Made by a program: the position numbers and the translations under genes | Notes under the pieces: model-generated | What the model saw: only the letters and a program-made list of their open reading frames with translations | Database searches by the model: none | What the model was told of the DNA's origin: nothing | Source: Balanoglossus misakiensis | Taxonomy: Eukaryota > Hemichordata | Reading direction: 5' to 3' | DNA: 64,000 bases | NCBI GenBank assembly: GCA_040954595.2 | Contig: CM082590.2 | Span: 744,001 to 808,000, forward strand | In this document: piece after piece, positions 48,736 to 61,255 of the stretch | Layout: the number at the start of each line of letters is the position of its first letter | Position numbering within the stretch: position 1 is the first letter of the stretch

Positions 48736-51077
48736 AAGAGTCATGATGTATCCATGGTTACAGGGGTGATATCTGTGCAACTTAAAGTGTAACACAGACT
48801 TTGACAACTAACAAACTAAAACAAGTCAAATAAACATGACTGATGAACAACTGTGGTTTACTTGTTATTTACTAGTATTTCAATACCAGGTAAAAACTTT
48901 TCATTCAAAGAGAATCTTTTGATCTATTTCAGCCAGTTGTAATATACTATAGTTACACTAAAGGACAAAAGCTGAAGTAATGATCAGTGTACAGTCAATG
49001 TAATTGCTTGGATTCTTCATTGATGGAGAGAGAACTGCATGTACATGTAGTCTTCTTGTTGCTATGGCTGTTTACATGATGTTGGTCATTAATTGCAAGT
49101 TATGAATGACACTCTATCTGTACAGTTTTACTCATAAATACAAAATTTCATGATTTATTAAAACAATGTTAGGCTGCCTTCACAAAAAATTTGTTTTTGA
49201 AAAAAATACGAGTAGTCACAGGGGGATTGGGGTACCTGAAGATATGTGGTACGGTAGGTCTTAGTGGGGTACTTGAAAAATGTAGACGGACATCATATTT
49301 TTCCAGTTATTAAAAATTAACTGTCTTGACTCCTTTTCTGAACACCAGCAACAACATTTGATAAACACGATTTGTAAATGAAAATTCAAAAAGCTTCCAC
49401 CACTTTTGCTGAATACATATAACGGTATTACCATTGCTACAGACATTTTTCAAAGTCAAGGGGATTTTGGCACTGTAGTTTTGCCTGATATTGCATAGCA
49501 CCTTTGCATACACTCTGTAGATATGCTGCATTTTTTGTTCCAATTTCAATGAAAATGTAGCCTGCACATGTACAAATAAATTAGAGCTGAGGTCATGAGT
49601 TATATACCTAAGGTAGTGGGACTTGTTGCAGTGATATTTTTTGCAATTTTCGGTTATAAAATTGACATTCTTTCAAAACAGGCATAAACTGATCAAACTA
49701 ATCATGCCCCAGGCAAGACTTTTAAATGACTAGGTTCACATGGTGTCATATTGACCAATCACCATCAAATTTGGCTGCAAGGTGTGTTATAACAGTAATT
49801 GATCAGTCAGGTCCAAATAATGGCTCTGCACATGAAACAATTGAAACCAAAAACAAAGATATCAACATAGAACCAACAGCACCAGTAATAGTAACTTTAG
49901 CATAAGTAACAAGATGTATTTTGATATTGATATGGATACATGTACATGTATAATGATGCAACTTTACATTTCTGTTAACGTATAGTCTACTTGTAAGTTG
50001 TTTTTTTAGTATTCTACTATGCTTTTTCTTTTCTTTTCTTTTCTTTTCTTTTCTTTTCCATTTATTAACCTTAAATCGGCCCCAGCAGCTGATTTTGTGT
50101 TGAAGAAATAAATAAATATTTTAAAGATTTGATAAATACAAAGATATAAATTTTAACATTCTTGTGCACAGTACATGTACTTAAATGCTATCATGCATCA
50201 CTATAGTCAACAATTAACCATTTCATTCCTAAAGACAACAATGACATATTACAGAAACTTTTTATGAAAAAATTCGACTATTGAAAATTATTATATATAA
50301 ATTACTTCAGGAAGAAGTAATGCTACTTGGATTCGGTTCTAAATAAAAGTTAGTATATATATATAAATTACAGAATTTACATAAACAAGAATTGTGGTTC
50401 AACAATTTTGGCACAAAATGTTCCATTCCTGAAGGGGTTAAACGTTTTTTTAAAAAAAGTATTTGCCTGGGTTTAGAGAATTTCCAAGTTTAATTGCATA
50501 TTAAGTATGAACTATGTATGCATAATTGTCATTTTCAAGTCCTGATTGTCATTCATTTTTTCCACCTCTGCCTAATTTACATATGAATGGCTATGTACTA
50601 CCTTCAAAATTTCCAAATAGGTGTACACACACATTGCATATCAAAACCATAGATGTCAAGATATCCCCAAATACATATTTTTGGCTAAAAATCTTGTTCT
50701 TACCCCTTAAAATCAAACACTTTAAGAATTTATTGATAGACACATACATATTGTCCACATCAACAAAATGCCAATTACCAGTCTATGGTTCAGTATTAAT
50801 GGGTATCAAGGATCACAATCAAAACAGTTATTGTAAATAAGTTATATAACTTGATTTGAATACAATCGTAGCAGTATGTGTAACAACAGTCTAATTTGGA
50901 ATACTTGCATAATACTTGCATTGAGTGTACTATTTCACTAGGTGATGTGGTTACAATGCATTCATATCATCCTCACATTATAACGACAAAATAGAAATCA
51001 TCGGAAATTAAGGATGCTTATAATGCATAAGGGCTGATAGTGACATGTGATAACAATGCCGTCTTCGTAACGAAGAC
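48736..51077. other. Non-coding, probable 5' intron or upstream flank of the OTU gene
   Basis: A degenerate terminus of the element family at 21802 is visible at about 49171 (TTAGGCTGCCTTCACAAAAA). A (CTTTT)n tract lies at 50022-50058. I see no exon. Confidence 0.45.
50022..50058. repeat. (CTTTT)n microsatellite
   Basis: About seven TTTTC pentamers in tandem, flanked by AT-rich sequence. Confidence 0.9.
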
Positions 51078-51121
51078 ATGTATGTATGTATGTACGTATG
51101 TATGTATGTATGAGTGTATGT

Positions 51122-51171
<50 letters not shown>

Positions 51172-51183
51172 ATGTATGTATGT
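51078..51183. repeat. (TATG)n / (TG)n compound microsatellite
   Basis: TATG tetramers, then a TG run (about 51119-51154), then TATG again. It explains the Tyr-Val and His-Thr open frames on the two strands. Confidence 0.95.
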
Positions 51184-51233
51184 ACAACTAACGTACCGTC
51201 GTAGTTCTGCATTTCATAATTATTTTCAGTTTA

Positions 51234-52366
51234 GGGACCGTTCAGTTTTTACCGCAGGGGGGGGGCGGCAAGTTTGTGTCATCGGTTTTCAAAATCAGGC
51301 GGACCCCCCCTTCACCCAGCACCAAAAAATGATGACCCCCCCTTTGACAGACCCAAAAATATGATGACCCCCCACGCCGTCCTGATCCTATGTCCACTGT
51401 ATCCAATAAAGGGAATGAGGCTCCTCACGCCTCAATTATAAATTTCTTAAAAGTAATTGTAGTATATAATAGTATATCGTTGCAATAAAGAAATCTATGT
51501 CCAAAATAAAATGACAAGTCAATACAATAGTTGGTAGAATTGGTAAAACAAGAAAAGTGGCGGGGTGGGCTTGGGAGGGGGTGTCCCCCTCCCACATAAG
51601 AAAATTTTGTAAAATACGGTGCTCAAAGTTGCATTTTAATGAACTCAAAAGCAAATTAACTCAATGTTAGGCAGGACAAATTTTAATTTTGGCACTCCAC
51701 TCAAAGTGAGCATCGGGGTGGTGTGGCAAGAAGTCTGCCCGGCCTGGTGCACTAGACAAACTAGCAAATAAATGATATGTGGCGAAGAATGAAGGGGGTT
51801 GGTGTGGGAGGGGGTGTAAAATATGTAGCTCAAAGCTGCATTTTTATGAACTCAAAAGCAAATTATCTCAATGTTTGGGGGGACCAATTTTACTTTTTGC
51901 CACTCCTCTCAAAGTTAGAAGATTTGACGTCATCTTCGTCATGACATCATTTATAAAACTTCTAGTATAATATAGAAGATGCAGCGCGAAAGTATAAGTT
52001 TTGCGAAATGGTTTCAACGATTATTCTCCTTTATATATTTACTTTGTTAAATATTATCATCAGTGGGGTTGGGGTGGCAAGCACTCTGCCCTGATAAACT
52101 AGACAAACCAGCAAAAAACGAAATGTGGCGGAGAATGAAGGGGGTGGGTGTGGGACACCCCCTCCCACATGAGAAAATTTTGTAAAATAAAGGGCGCGAA
52201 ACTGCAATTTTGTGGACTCAAAAGTAGAAGTTCGGTGGCAAAAGTATGTGACCCCCCTCCTAAACGTTAAAAAAACCCAGATGACCCCCCTTTTGGACTT
52301 CAAAATTTAAGTGACCCCCCTGGAGTTTGCCGCCCCCCCCCCCGGCCGTAAAAACTGAACGGTCCC
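51234..52366. mobile_element. Full-length G-tract TIR element, TTA target duplication
   Basis: The termini GGGACCGTTCAGTTTTTAC (51234-51252) and its complement (52348-52366) are flanked by TTA on both sides (51231-51233, 52367-52369). Subterminal sequence contains GGGGGGGCGGCAA on both ends. The interior repeats GAGGGGGTGTCCCCCTCCCA-like palindromes and the AATGAAGGGGGTGGGTGTGG word twice or more. It is 1133 bp with no transposase. It is the best preserved relative of the fragments at 17826-18095 and 18503-19275. Confidence 0.88.
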
Positions 52367-52632
52367 TTATGTTTGTTTCCAAGTTTGTCTTAGACCTTGG
52401 TGAAAATAATACTACTACACTACACAACTACACTAGACGCGACATTCATGCATAAATTGTTATTGAAAACTACAAATCACGACCCTAGAAAGTAGGCTGC
52501 AGAGCTAGAGATGCGCGATGCATGCACCGCTCGGAACATGAGGAAGAAGTGTAAATTATCGTACATTTCATGTAACATGTCAGTTCACACACATATATCT
52601 GACGAAAAACATGAAACGTGGAAAGAACTTAC

Positions 52633-52740
52633 CTCTACAAGTGCAACGGTCAGTTCAAGAATTTTCGCTAAAAAACGGGGAGTTTTACCCGGAAGTCGTC
52701 AGGTGACCTACACGTGACTCGAGGTTTCCCGGCCGTTGAT
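52633..52740 (-). other. Candidate non-coding first exon of the OTU gene
   Basis: A strong donor, GTAGAG/GTAAGTTC, lies at 52633 on the minus strand. It is preceded by a local CpG-richer stretch that contains a CACGTG box (about 52711-52716) and no ATG in the preceding 100 bases. Splicing to the acceptor before 48731 would place the ATG of the proline-rich exon as the start codon. This rests only on splice and composition signals. Confidence 0.3.
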
Positions 52741-53466
52741 GTAAACACGGCACTTAGTAAATACGCAACCGAAGTATCCCAGTTGCTGTTTGTGGTCTCT
52801 GTTTGACGCGATTTTGTTTGGAGTTGAAAGAATCGGATTGATTTTTACAAACGTTTGTTTTATCGCTCAATGACGCTTTTTTGTGAAACACCACCTCCTG
52901 TGTGAGGCGACAGCATAAAAAACCACGTCGCTGTTCCCTACATCTGATTTTAATCAGATTGGACCGTGGCCTACACTGTAAACTCCCGCCATTTCCCACT
53001 GAAAATGGCCTCGTCACGGCAAAAAGTAAACAAATTTAAATCGTCATAACTTCGTTAATATGCCCCGGAAAGTATACAAACTTCACGGGAAGAAGGGCCA
53101 ATGTCTATACTTTGTAAATATTACATCGGATTTCTAAAAGAACTTGGTGCAACAGTCCGTTCAAGAATTTAGCGACGCATGTTTCGAAAACGTGAATTTT
53201 CATTACTCTGCACTTTACGTCATTTCTCTAAAACTATAGCATTAATCATCAAAAAAATTCCCGAAGATATAGTTCGATATATGTACCTTTAAATAAAACC
53301 AACAAAACTACTCAGAACGCACGCTGTTGATAGCGGTTCATGACCAAAGTTCGGGAAAAAAATGACCCAATTCAGACACCCTTTTCAGGGGCTCAGTGTA
53401 ACGACCTCGTTTTTCAAATCAGATTCCTCATTTGCATATGTTGATGAAGGCGTTGCGGTCTGGCTG
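52741..53466. other. Non-coding, possible promoter region
   Basis: No family is recognised in either strand. The stretch has more CpG than the surrounding AT-rich DNA and lies upstream of the candidate first exon. Confidence 0.35.
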
Positions 53467-55205
53467 GATAGTATCAATCTTTTGCCTAGGAATGCATGAA
53501 ATTGTTACACTTGTTTTCGCGGGAAGCTTCTTATCATGCACGAAACCATTATTTTTTTAGAGAGGGCCGAGGACATCGGAGGGTGAACATGTGTATTTGA
53601 ATAATATAGCATGCATAGCACTTTTTTATTTTACAATATACGTGATCGGTCCCTCTTTGTTCAAGTAAACATGGTTACCCTCCAAATTCATGGATATAAG
53701 GAACGCGCCTAAAAATTATATAGAAATCAGCTACGCCGGATTTCCCCTTTAATTGTACTAAGCCAAGCTGATCATTGCAGATATTGGTGCTGATAATCTG
53801 AACATTGAATACTACACAGTTTAAAGTTTTCATTTAATCTTAGAATGTTTTATCTAGAGTAATAACAACATCAAAGCTGAGAACAGGTAAACAGTGTGAA
53901 ATTCACTCACACTCTAGTTTAAGTAACAAATTTGGATCACAGCTACAAGCTAATTGATGAATTCACAACTGATCAGTGAAAGTAACAAAGTCATCACAAA
54001 GAATGTGATCAGAGGAAAATTTAGAGAAATTCACTGTAGGTGAGAAATTATCGCAAAATAAGTGATTACCTGTAAAATGCTTTGCAATGTGTTTCAACAA
54101 GAAAGATTATTGAGGCAAGTCATCTCAAACGTATCATGTGCCTTCAATGGCAGGGTTTTGATGAGATTGTAATTAAAGGGGATAAATTTAGAACATCTAG
54201 AGCTTTTAAATTTTCAAAAAAGATGAGCCAGAGATGTATGGATTTGATGTGACAGCAAGAAATTCAATTTAGATGCCACATTTTGGTTTTTGTCTTGTGG
54301 CGTCCACAAATGTTCTAAGTTTTCCACATTTGACAAAAAAGTGCAAAAATTGAAAATGATTATACTATAAGAAAACTGGCTGTTAACCCTATTTCAAATT
54401 TTCTTTCTTTTTAAAAGATGCAAGTTGGTTCATTGGTTTTCTTACATTTTTAATAGAATAGTGTTGAAAGGGGTGTTGTTTGACTTCCAGATGTTTAATA
54501 TAACAGGTGTTATAGAAGTTGAGAAAAATAATGTTCATTCATGCTCAATAAATTTACAAGATCGAGGCCAGGTAAATTTTAGAGGCCTAACCTGTGTCAA
54601 ATTATTCTGAATGATTAATCATTTCTTCATTATGTCAGGTCGCCAAAGTAAAATTTAGCCCATGAATGAGGTAGCTCAAGATACAAAGGAAACATTCTAT
54701 GTATTGTAATTGCTGGTTTTCATTCATAGAAATAAAAGTTTTGTTATGCACTTTACAGATGTGTATATAGCATTTATTTGTCCTGATGATTGTAAAGAAA
54801 TCTGGTTTTCAACCACAACCTAATTCAAATGTCATATCACATATTAAGGATCCAAGACAAGAAACAGACCTAGTCAAAATAAGAGTTCTTTAACAAATAC
54901 CAAAATATGAACTCCCATGAACTATACACTGTTGGAAAGCCCAGATATGTTGCAGTCTGTCTGTCTGTCATGTCTGTCAATTTCGAAGACAAACTTTGTT
55001 ACTTAAGAATCCTTTGGCCAAATTACATACAACTGAAAACTTTTACATCGTATTAGAGTAGTTCGTGTGGCTAGTAAATCAATTATTTGCATAAATGCAT
55101 ACCAATCATTTGGTTAATGCTCATAGGTTGTTCAGCCTGTTGCATTTCATGGGAAGAATATAGTGGGTGAGACGTGTTAGTTTTCATTTGCATATTAAAC
55201 AGTGA

Positions 55206-55400
55206 TTAAAGGTATACGGTCACCTATGCAAATTTAGCTATAGTTACCATGGTAAATTGAGATCTAACCAATCACAGATTTTCAGTGGATGGCACACGCG
55301 AAAAAAAGAGCGTCACCATACGTTCTTTTGAACACTCAAATACGCCATTTTAGCTGTATATATGGCGATATGTAAATTGGAGGTGACCGTATACCTTTAA
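55206..55400. mobile_element. Short MITE with TTAA ends (family 2)
   Basis: TTAA at 55206-55209 and 55397-55400 bounds inverted repeats AGGTATACGGTCACC and its complement GGTGACCGTATACCT. It is 195 bp with no coding sequence and is nested in the larger inverted-repeat element. Confidence 0.88.
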
Positions 55401-55983
55401 GGTATATTTAAAAAATAGAACAAATTTGACTTCAGTCAGCCAATGGTAATACATGTACATGTACATGTACCAATATAAACGAAAGAATTAAGGTTGTTTG
55501 CTGTAAGGGGGCGCTATTAGGTAGGGAGATAATATTAGATGACATTTTTTGAAAACATCAATGATTTTGTTTGTCAAATTTACATCAATTTGAGTGAGTG
55601 TGAAAAGAACGATAAAGAAACCGTACAGGTTTTGTTGAAATGTTAGTTTAATAAAGGTTCATAAAATAAAATCTGACAGTTTAACACTATAGGATATAAA
55701 GAAATGACATCAATATTTCAAAGTATTGACATGTTTTGTGAAAATCAAACCTAAGAATGTAAACCAAATGAGTCAGTGGAATGAACACGCTGATGTAACG
55801 GCTGCCCTGATGGCAAGTTATCTGCCAGTAGCTTTTCTATTTGGTGAATAGACCAGTAAGAACAGTAAGAAAAAAACATTACATATTGATACCAATAAGC
55901 TATATTGAGAGTACAGTTTGCCCAAGTTTTTCATGAGCTTTCCCTTCGTCTTTTTTTATCAGATTAGTACTTTGAATTAAAAG

Positions 55984-57541
55984 TTAAGCGATTAACTCTC
56001 TTTGGGTGGTTTCAATAAAAGAAAGAACTGCCTGTTCAAAGAGTCTGTTATTTCCATTAACAAGTTCACTAAAAATGAGCTCAAAGGATGGATTATGACT
56101 TTTAAATTGTTGTTCACGAGATAAGATTTTTTCTTCATCATCACGGAGGGGATCAATACCAAAATATCCTTCGCGTGAGAGACGGCCTCCATCCTCTTCA
56201 TACAGTCGGACTGCCACTTCAACAGAAGGAATCAGATCTTCAGGCAAACGTGCAGTTTGATCATTTGATGTCGCCAACAATGCAGGCACTCGAGATTGGA
56301 TGCCTATAGAAATATCCGCACATAAAAAATATAAATCATACATGCTGCAATGGTAATTATTAAACGTTTGCAAATAAGTGTCAATATTGTTTTTGTCAAT
56401 AATTTATTATTGCATATCAGCAGCCAGGCGTATATGAGTTCAATTATCCCTCACCACTTGTGAACGGCTACCACTTTTCATTACCGAGAATGTTGCTCAT
56501 GAAGTACGAAGACAGGATATGACCCCTGGGTCAAAAGTCGTTTACGTGGTGGCGCTAATCATGCTAACCTCTACGGATGCCCAATAACGGAACAAGAGGC
56601 CCAATATAGAAAAAGCGTCGATACATGCGCCTGTGGTCTATACATACCTTCTAGAGGATGGTTATTCCATGCCTGCACCATTCGAGTCATTCCGATCGAT
56701 GCTGCGCTACATGCGATGAACGATACGCAGAATTTGGTGGCGTCATCATACATATTAATCATCATTTGGTGCTGCATATTTATCAACGCCGTCTTAATTG
56801 TATAGTTAAAACGCTGGTTGACTTCGGTCCACTGTCTTTCTACTCGCAGGTTTTCTCGGGAGCGACTTTGAATGACCGGTGGACAGGCCCGGAATGTTCT
56901 GTTTTCCCTTAGCTAAGTAACGACTGAACAAAATTGATGAGGCAAACTTCTTTACCGTGATCCAATCGTAATACATCCCACAAGCCATCTTTCAGTAAAA
57001 TATTACGATAGATTTTGTATATTGCGATTGGATTTTTAACCGGCATAGTCACATGTCAAACTATTTGCCGGCTGTAGCCGTCAATAAATATGATGTGTGT
57101 TACACCGAACATCACCAGCTTTTCATTCTGGTCGACATGTAGCTTGTTTCCGTAATACGAGGCGTGGTAGGGTATCGGATTGGTTTGCCGTACCAGATCC
57201 TGTCTGCGACTTTCATGGTAGTCTGGTGCGCTTCTCTTTAGGCTCTCTCCAAGTCTCCGGCGTCCTACATAAATACCCTTCGATGCCAAATACCCCTTCA
57301 TAGTTTTTAAACCGTATGCCGGCCCTATATCATGAACAGCATCCGTTACAACCCGATCCAAATCCTGACCTTGAAGGCGTTTGATATCATGTTGGAGACA
57401 GTATCGTCTTACACTTCGTTCAGAGATACCATTCATTCTGGGAAAAACCTTTTGGAGATGACCACTTATTTCACGATGACTTCTTCCCTTGTCAACCAGT
57501 TCTTGTATCTCTAGCGGCTGAACATATCGACTTATGTTCAT
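55984..57541 (-). pseudogene. DDE integrase-core transposase relic (two exons)
   Basis: From ATG at 57541 the minus strand encodes an N-terminal helix-turn-helix-like region (RSHREISGHLQKVFP, ERSVRRYCLQHDI), YGLKTMKGYLASKG, then the integrase core: KLHVDQNEKLVMFG, FIDGYSRQIV, LWDVLRLDHGKE, VERQWTEVNQRFNYTIK, DDATKFCVSFIACS and MVQAWNNHPLEG. The putative triad is Asp of HVDQNE, Asp of RLDHGKE and Glu of VERQW. A 344-bp intron (donor 56647, AAG/GTATGT; acceptor 56304, TATAG) restores the frame into EGIQSRVPALLATS and GGRLSREGYFGIDPL. The gene is broken: TGA at 57056-57058, TAA at 56909-56911, and at least one frameshift before VERQW. The family (metazoan integrase-core proteins, possibly IS3EU-like) is named from memory. 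Confidence 0.8.
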
Positions 57542-58000
57542 AGTGAAAGTATTGTACCGACCGAAGAATGTTTGCTCGCAAAAAAAAAACTTTTAAAGCG
57601 GGTTAAAGATATTCCGTAGTGGACGGTACCATTACTTTGGAGGGAATGTAAGGGAATTTGGAGGGTAACAATGTTTAATTGGACAAAGAGGGACCGATCA
57701 CGTCTATTGTAAAATAAAAAAGTAACAAAAATACGGACGATGGGGTAAGGTAACGGTTAGGTTTAGGTTAGAATTATGGTAAGGTTAAGGTAGGGGTTAG
57801 GTCTCTCTGCTATTCATGCTATATTATTCAAATACACATGTTCACCCTCCGATGTCCTCGGCCCTCTCTAAAAAAAATGGTTTCGTGCACAGAGGATTTT
57901 TGTGTTCTTTGTATGATCGTTACATTTGCATGGTAAGAAGTTTCCCGCGAAAACAAGTGTAACAATTTCATGCATTCCTAGGCAAAAGATTGATACTATC

Positions 58001-58898
58001 AGCCCCTCCCCCCTCTCATTAGGATAAAGAGATTTTTGGTAAATTGAAAATTGGGAAAACGGAAATAGTGCATTGTTGGAAATGACGTTCGTCGGAGGGA
58101 AATTTGAATGGCCGCAAAGTGCCATCCTCACAGCAGTATACACCAATTTCCCATTTTTCAATCTCAGACGAAGAATTTGTAATTAGAAAATAGGCCTAAA
58201 ATTTAATAATCAAGATGAAGAAACAAATTGAAAATTGACATTTAGCATTTTTTCAATTTCCTTTTTTGAAGTTGCAAATCGGTTTATTGGTTGGCCGAAA
58301 TGTGCCACGGATTGCATGGTCACAGTCACTGGTCCTGCTGGATGCATGGGAGTAAGTAGGGAGCCCTCCACGCCACTCTCTCGAGAGGGACTACAGTCAC
58401 GTGTTACATGATTGATGCAACTCTTATGGCAGGTCAACGGGTCTCCAAATAGTTGACATTCAGGCTCGAGACGCGCGTAGTACCCCTATCCAAAAACCCG
58501 GGGTGCGTTCGACGCACAAAGCGTTTTGTGAATACTTGCGCAGGGCACTTCTGTACTTCGTCGAACGATAAGCTTGCCTCTCAAGAGGGCGCCGTCAATG
58601 ACCTTTGGCTTTTCAGAGACAGCGGCCGTTAGCAAGAACGTCCCGGTGCGCATATAAGGACATGATTCCGGAAGTGCATACCACTTTTAAACTGTTTTAC
58701 ACAAGACAGTAGCGGCACAATCCATGTGAATTGGTTTATTGATTGAGAAAAAATACAAGCTTTCGCTTGGTAAAACTATCACTACCTAAATCGACAAATA
58801 TTATGTAACTTCTTCGAAAATATGCCCTGCGAGTCGTACTTCGGCTTACATGTCCGCCATTATGAATTAATGAGATGTTCGCGCGAGTCACCTCCGTC
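58001..58898. other. Non-coding flank
   Basis: No gene is recognised. A small inverted pair (TAAATTGAAAATTGGGAAAA near 58038 against CAATTTCCCATTTTTCAAT near 58143) indicates a minor foldback. Confidence 0.45.
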
Positions 58899-59401
58899 TT
58901 AAAGGCACGTAAGCTGTAACTTTTGGGATAGTTTTCATTATTTTTGTTTCAAACTGTACTACCATTAGTCTATGCAGATGAAGGCAGTGAACTAAACACA
59001 AGCAATATAAACCCTAAATATAAGTGCATATGCAAGTTCTAACCAGATAAATAATAAAGCTTTGCCGCAAGCGATTGTGGCCGCCACTGTGGGAAAATGC
59101 AAAAAACAGCGAAAATGTTGCATTTCCGGTTATGAAACTTTAAAAACAAAACATGATCTCACCCTTTTGAGCTCATGGATGTAAATGTACACCGCTGAGA
59201 CATTATATTTTCCTTTTTCATTCTAATATTACACCTTTTTAACAATTTTCGTTTTTCTTCAATTTGTGGCCATTTTGTCATAAATAAGTGTTGAGCTTGA
59301 TATATTATCATGAAATATCATTTAATAGACATGATTAAAAGCATATATGAGATTATTTAAAACTTTAATTTTTTATCCAGTTGCAGCTCATGTGCCTTTA
59401 A
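58899..59401. mobile_element. MITE with TTAA ends (family 1, copy 2)
   Basis: TTAA at 58899-58902 and 59398-59401 bounds inverted repeats AGGCACGTAAGCTGTAACTT and the complement of GTTGCAGCTCATGTGCCT. The interior matches the copy at 39713-40224 in inverted orientation (for example GCCGCAAGCGATTGTGGCCG and ATGAGCTC-type words). It is 503 bp. Confidence 0.85.
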
Positions 59402-59813
59402 GGCCGAGTTACACGAGGCAACTCGGCAGGCACTCGGTAGGCAACTCGACGCGCTACTCGAGTCGCGTCGCTACATCGAACAGGATTTTTTTCTTGAAAA
59501 AAAAAACAGTTTGCGAATTTCAACTGCAAGTCTATATCAGTAAAGAAACAATACTAGCTTTATGGGTGCTTAATTTAATTGATGAATACGGAATTTTTAA
59601 TCGTGATACCAAATTGGACAAAATTTAAACGTTACTAAATATTTTTTAATAAAGGAGTAACTTAAGTTTAATTACAAAAGCATTGACGTATTTTATTTAA
59701 AATGTACTTGAAAGCAGGTATATATTTTATAAAAGATCAACCGGCGAGTTTAAATCCTTGTAAGACAGGGGAGTAGATTATGGGGAAATTGAAGAAAGTT
59801 GCGCAATGTAACA

Positions 59814-60375
59814 TTAAAGTGCCTATGACATGCCCTATACAACCAAGCGTGAAATCACTCTTTGGGTCTTGAAGTTAACGTATGTTACTATCTGGAATTG
59901 CGTAACACCCTCTGTGCTTAGATAACAGGCAAGTAAAAGTGGCGAGTGGGCGTGTACCCCTAACCCAACTCAGTCGATTTTTTTCGGCTTTTCAAAGTTA
60001 AGCCGAAGACTTATCTTGGACAAATAGTCTTGCACACCTTTGTAAATCCTCTGCCTGTAATGTAAGGCAAGGGCTTCCTTTGCTTTGAACACTGCTTATA
60101 TAGTTTGTCTTTGTCTGTGGACTTAATTACTCATGGCCCGCTAATTACACTTTACTGTAAACAGAATGGTACACTAGAACCTAGTGTACATACCTTCGCC
60201 TGGCTCGAGTGCGAAGTGGCTCCCTGATCACAGGCATGAAAAAAAGTGGCAAATTCCGGCATTCGTGCACATTTTTCGGAACCGACACAATAAGCAATGC
60301 ATAGACAGGTACCCTAGGTGAGCTCTTGACGGGGAAAAATAAAAAACTTTTTATAGCATGTCATAGACACTTTAA
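59814..60375. mobile_element. MITE with TTAA ends (family 3)
   Basis: TTAA at 59814-59817 and 60372-60375 is followed inward by AGTGCCTATGACATGC and the complement of GCATGTCATAGACACT. It is 562 bp with no coding sequence. Its end structure (TTAA then AG) is shared with families 1 and 2, but the terminal repeat sequence differs. Confidence 0.82.
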
Positions 60376-61255
60376 GATTACTGAATTATCAAACTGCACA
60401 TCATACAAATGTGTGAAAAATGCGGAGCCAAAAGTCGTTATCTGGTCTCTGTCGAGTCAATCATATCATAACCATTTTCGCGGAACTGAATACATGTACA
60501 AAATTACTGAAACATTTTGAGATGTGGCCGACAAAGCAAAATGTCGGGGGGAAAAACAAAGAAAATAATGGGAGCCATACTGTAACCAACGACTTAGCCG
60601 AAACCGCGACTTATTGAAACGCGACTTAGCGAGGGTCCACTGTAGTAGTTTATTTTCATATCATCACTGGCAAGATAATTAGTTGAAAGATTCGGAATTC
60701 TTTAACAAAACTGGAGTTTATATGGAAATATTAAACTATAATAGTATAAATACATACACATATCCGATTTTATAGCAAATACTTATAGTCTCGGTTACCC
60801 AGAATCCTCTGCTTCTTCCGTTGCCCTATTGTGTATTGATTTGTAAACCTGGAACTTGAAAACGACAGAATCTACAAATCTGTAGGCCTAACTTGGCACA
60901 GTGATGCGAGCCTATGATATCTTGCGCGTAACAGTCTTGAATTTTTAATCAGTCAGGTGACCTAGCGGCCAAAGTGGACTGGAATTTTCAAATGGACCTC
61001 ATTTGAATAAAAAAGGAATTAAAATTCCTTTAAAGATTTGTGTTGTGTAGACCAAATGGCAAGGATCCTACATGTGAAATTTCAACGTCCAGGGCCATGT
61101 CGATCTTTAGAAGATTTTAAAGAATCATTTCCCATATTTCTTGATGACCTTTTACCGAGTTATCTGTCATATACGATGCTCCTGGACAGCTAGTACCTAT
61201 CAGCCCGTGAGTAGCATGGGACCAAAAGAAAGAACAACGTTTTTGATTTACCCCC
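60376..61255. other. Non-coding, nothing recognised
   Basis: A repeat-like word, CGCGACTTAGCGAGGGTCCA, lies near 60620. Otherwise this is AT-rich sequence without genes. Confidence 0.4.

Larger units (their letters stand above)
53467..58000. mobile_element. Long-inverted-repeat element containing a DDE-integrase relic
   Basis: The left arm 53467-53692 and the right arm 57650-58000 are inverted copies: GATAGTATCAATCTTTTGCC at the tip, then AATGCATGAAATTGTTACAC, AGAGAGGGCCGAGGACATCG, GAACATGTGTATTTGAATAA, ATTTTACAATA, ACGTGATCGGTCCCTCTTTG and TTACCCTCCAAATTC. The right arm carries extra segments: about 40 bp near 57890-57930, and a CTAACC-like run near 57725-57810. The segment between encloses the broken integrase gene (55984-57541), a MITE (55206-55400), and otherwise AT-rich sequence. 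The arrangement is that of a cut-and-paste element with long terminal inverted repeats and one integrase-like protein. I found no clean target duplication, so the exact ends are approximate. Confidence 0.75.

Noticed and set aside
53400-53697. Clean target-site duplication for the integrase element
   Set aside because: The flanks share only a short GGCTG/CAGCC continuation of the inverted repeat with a one-base offset; no direct duplication is convincing.
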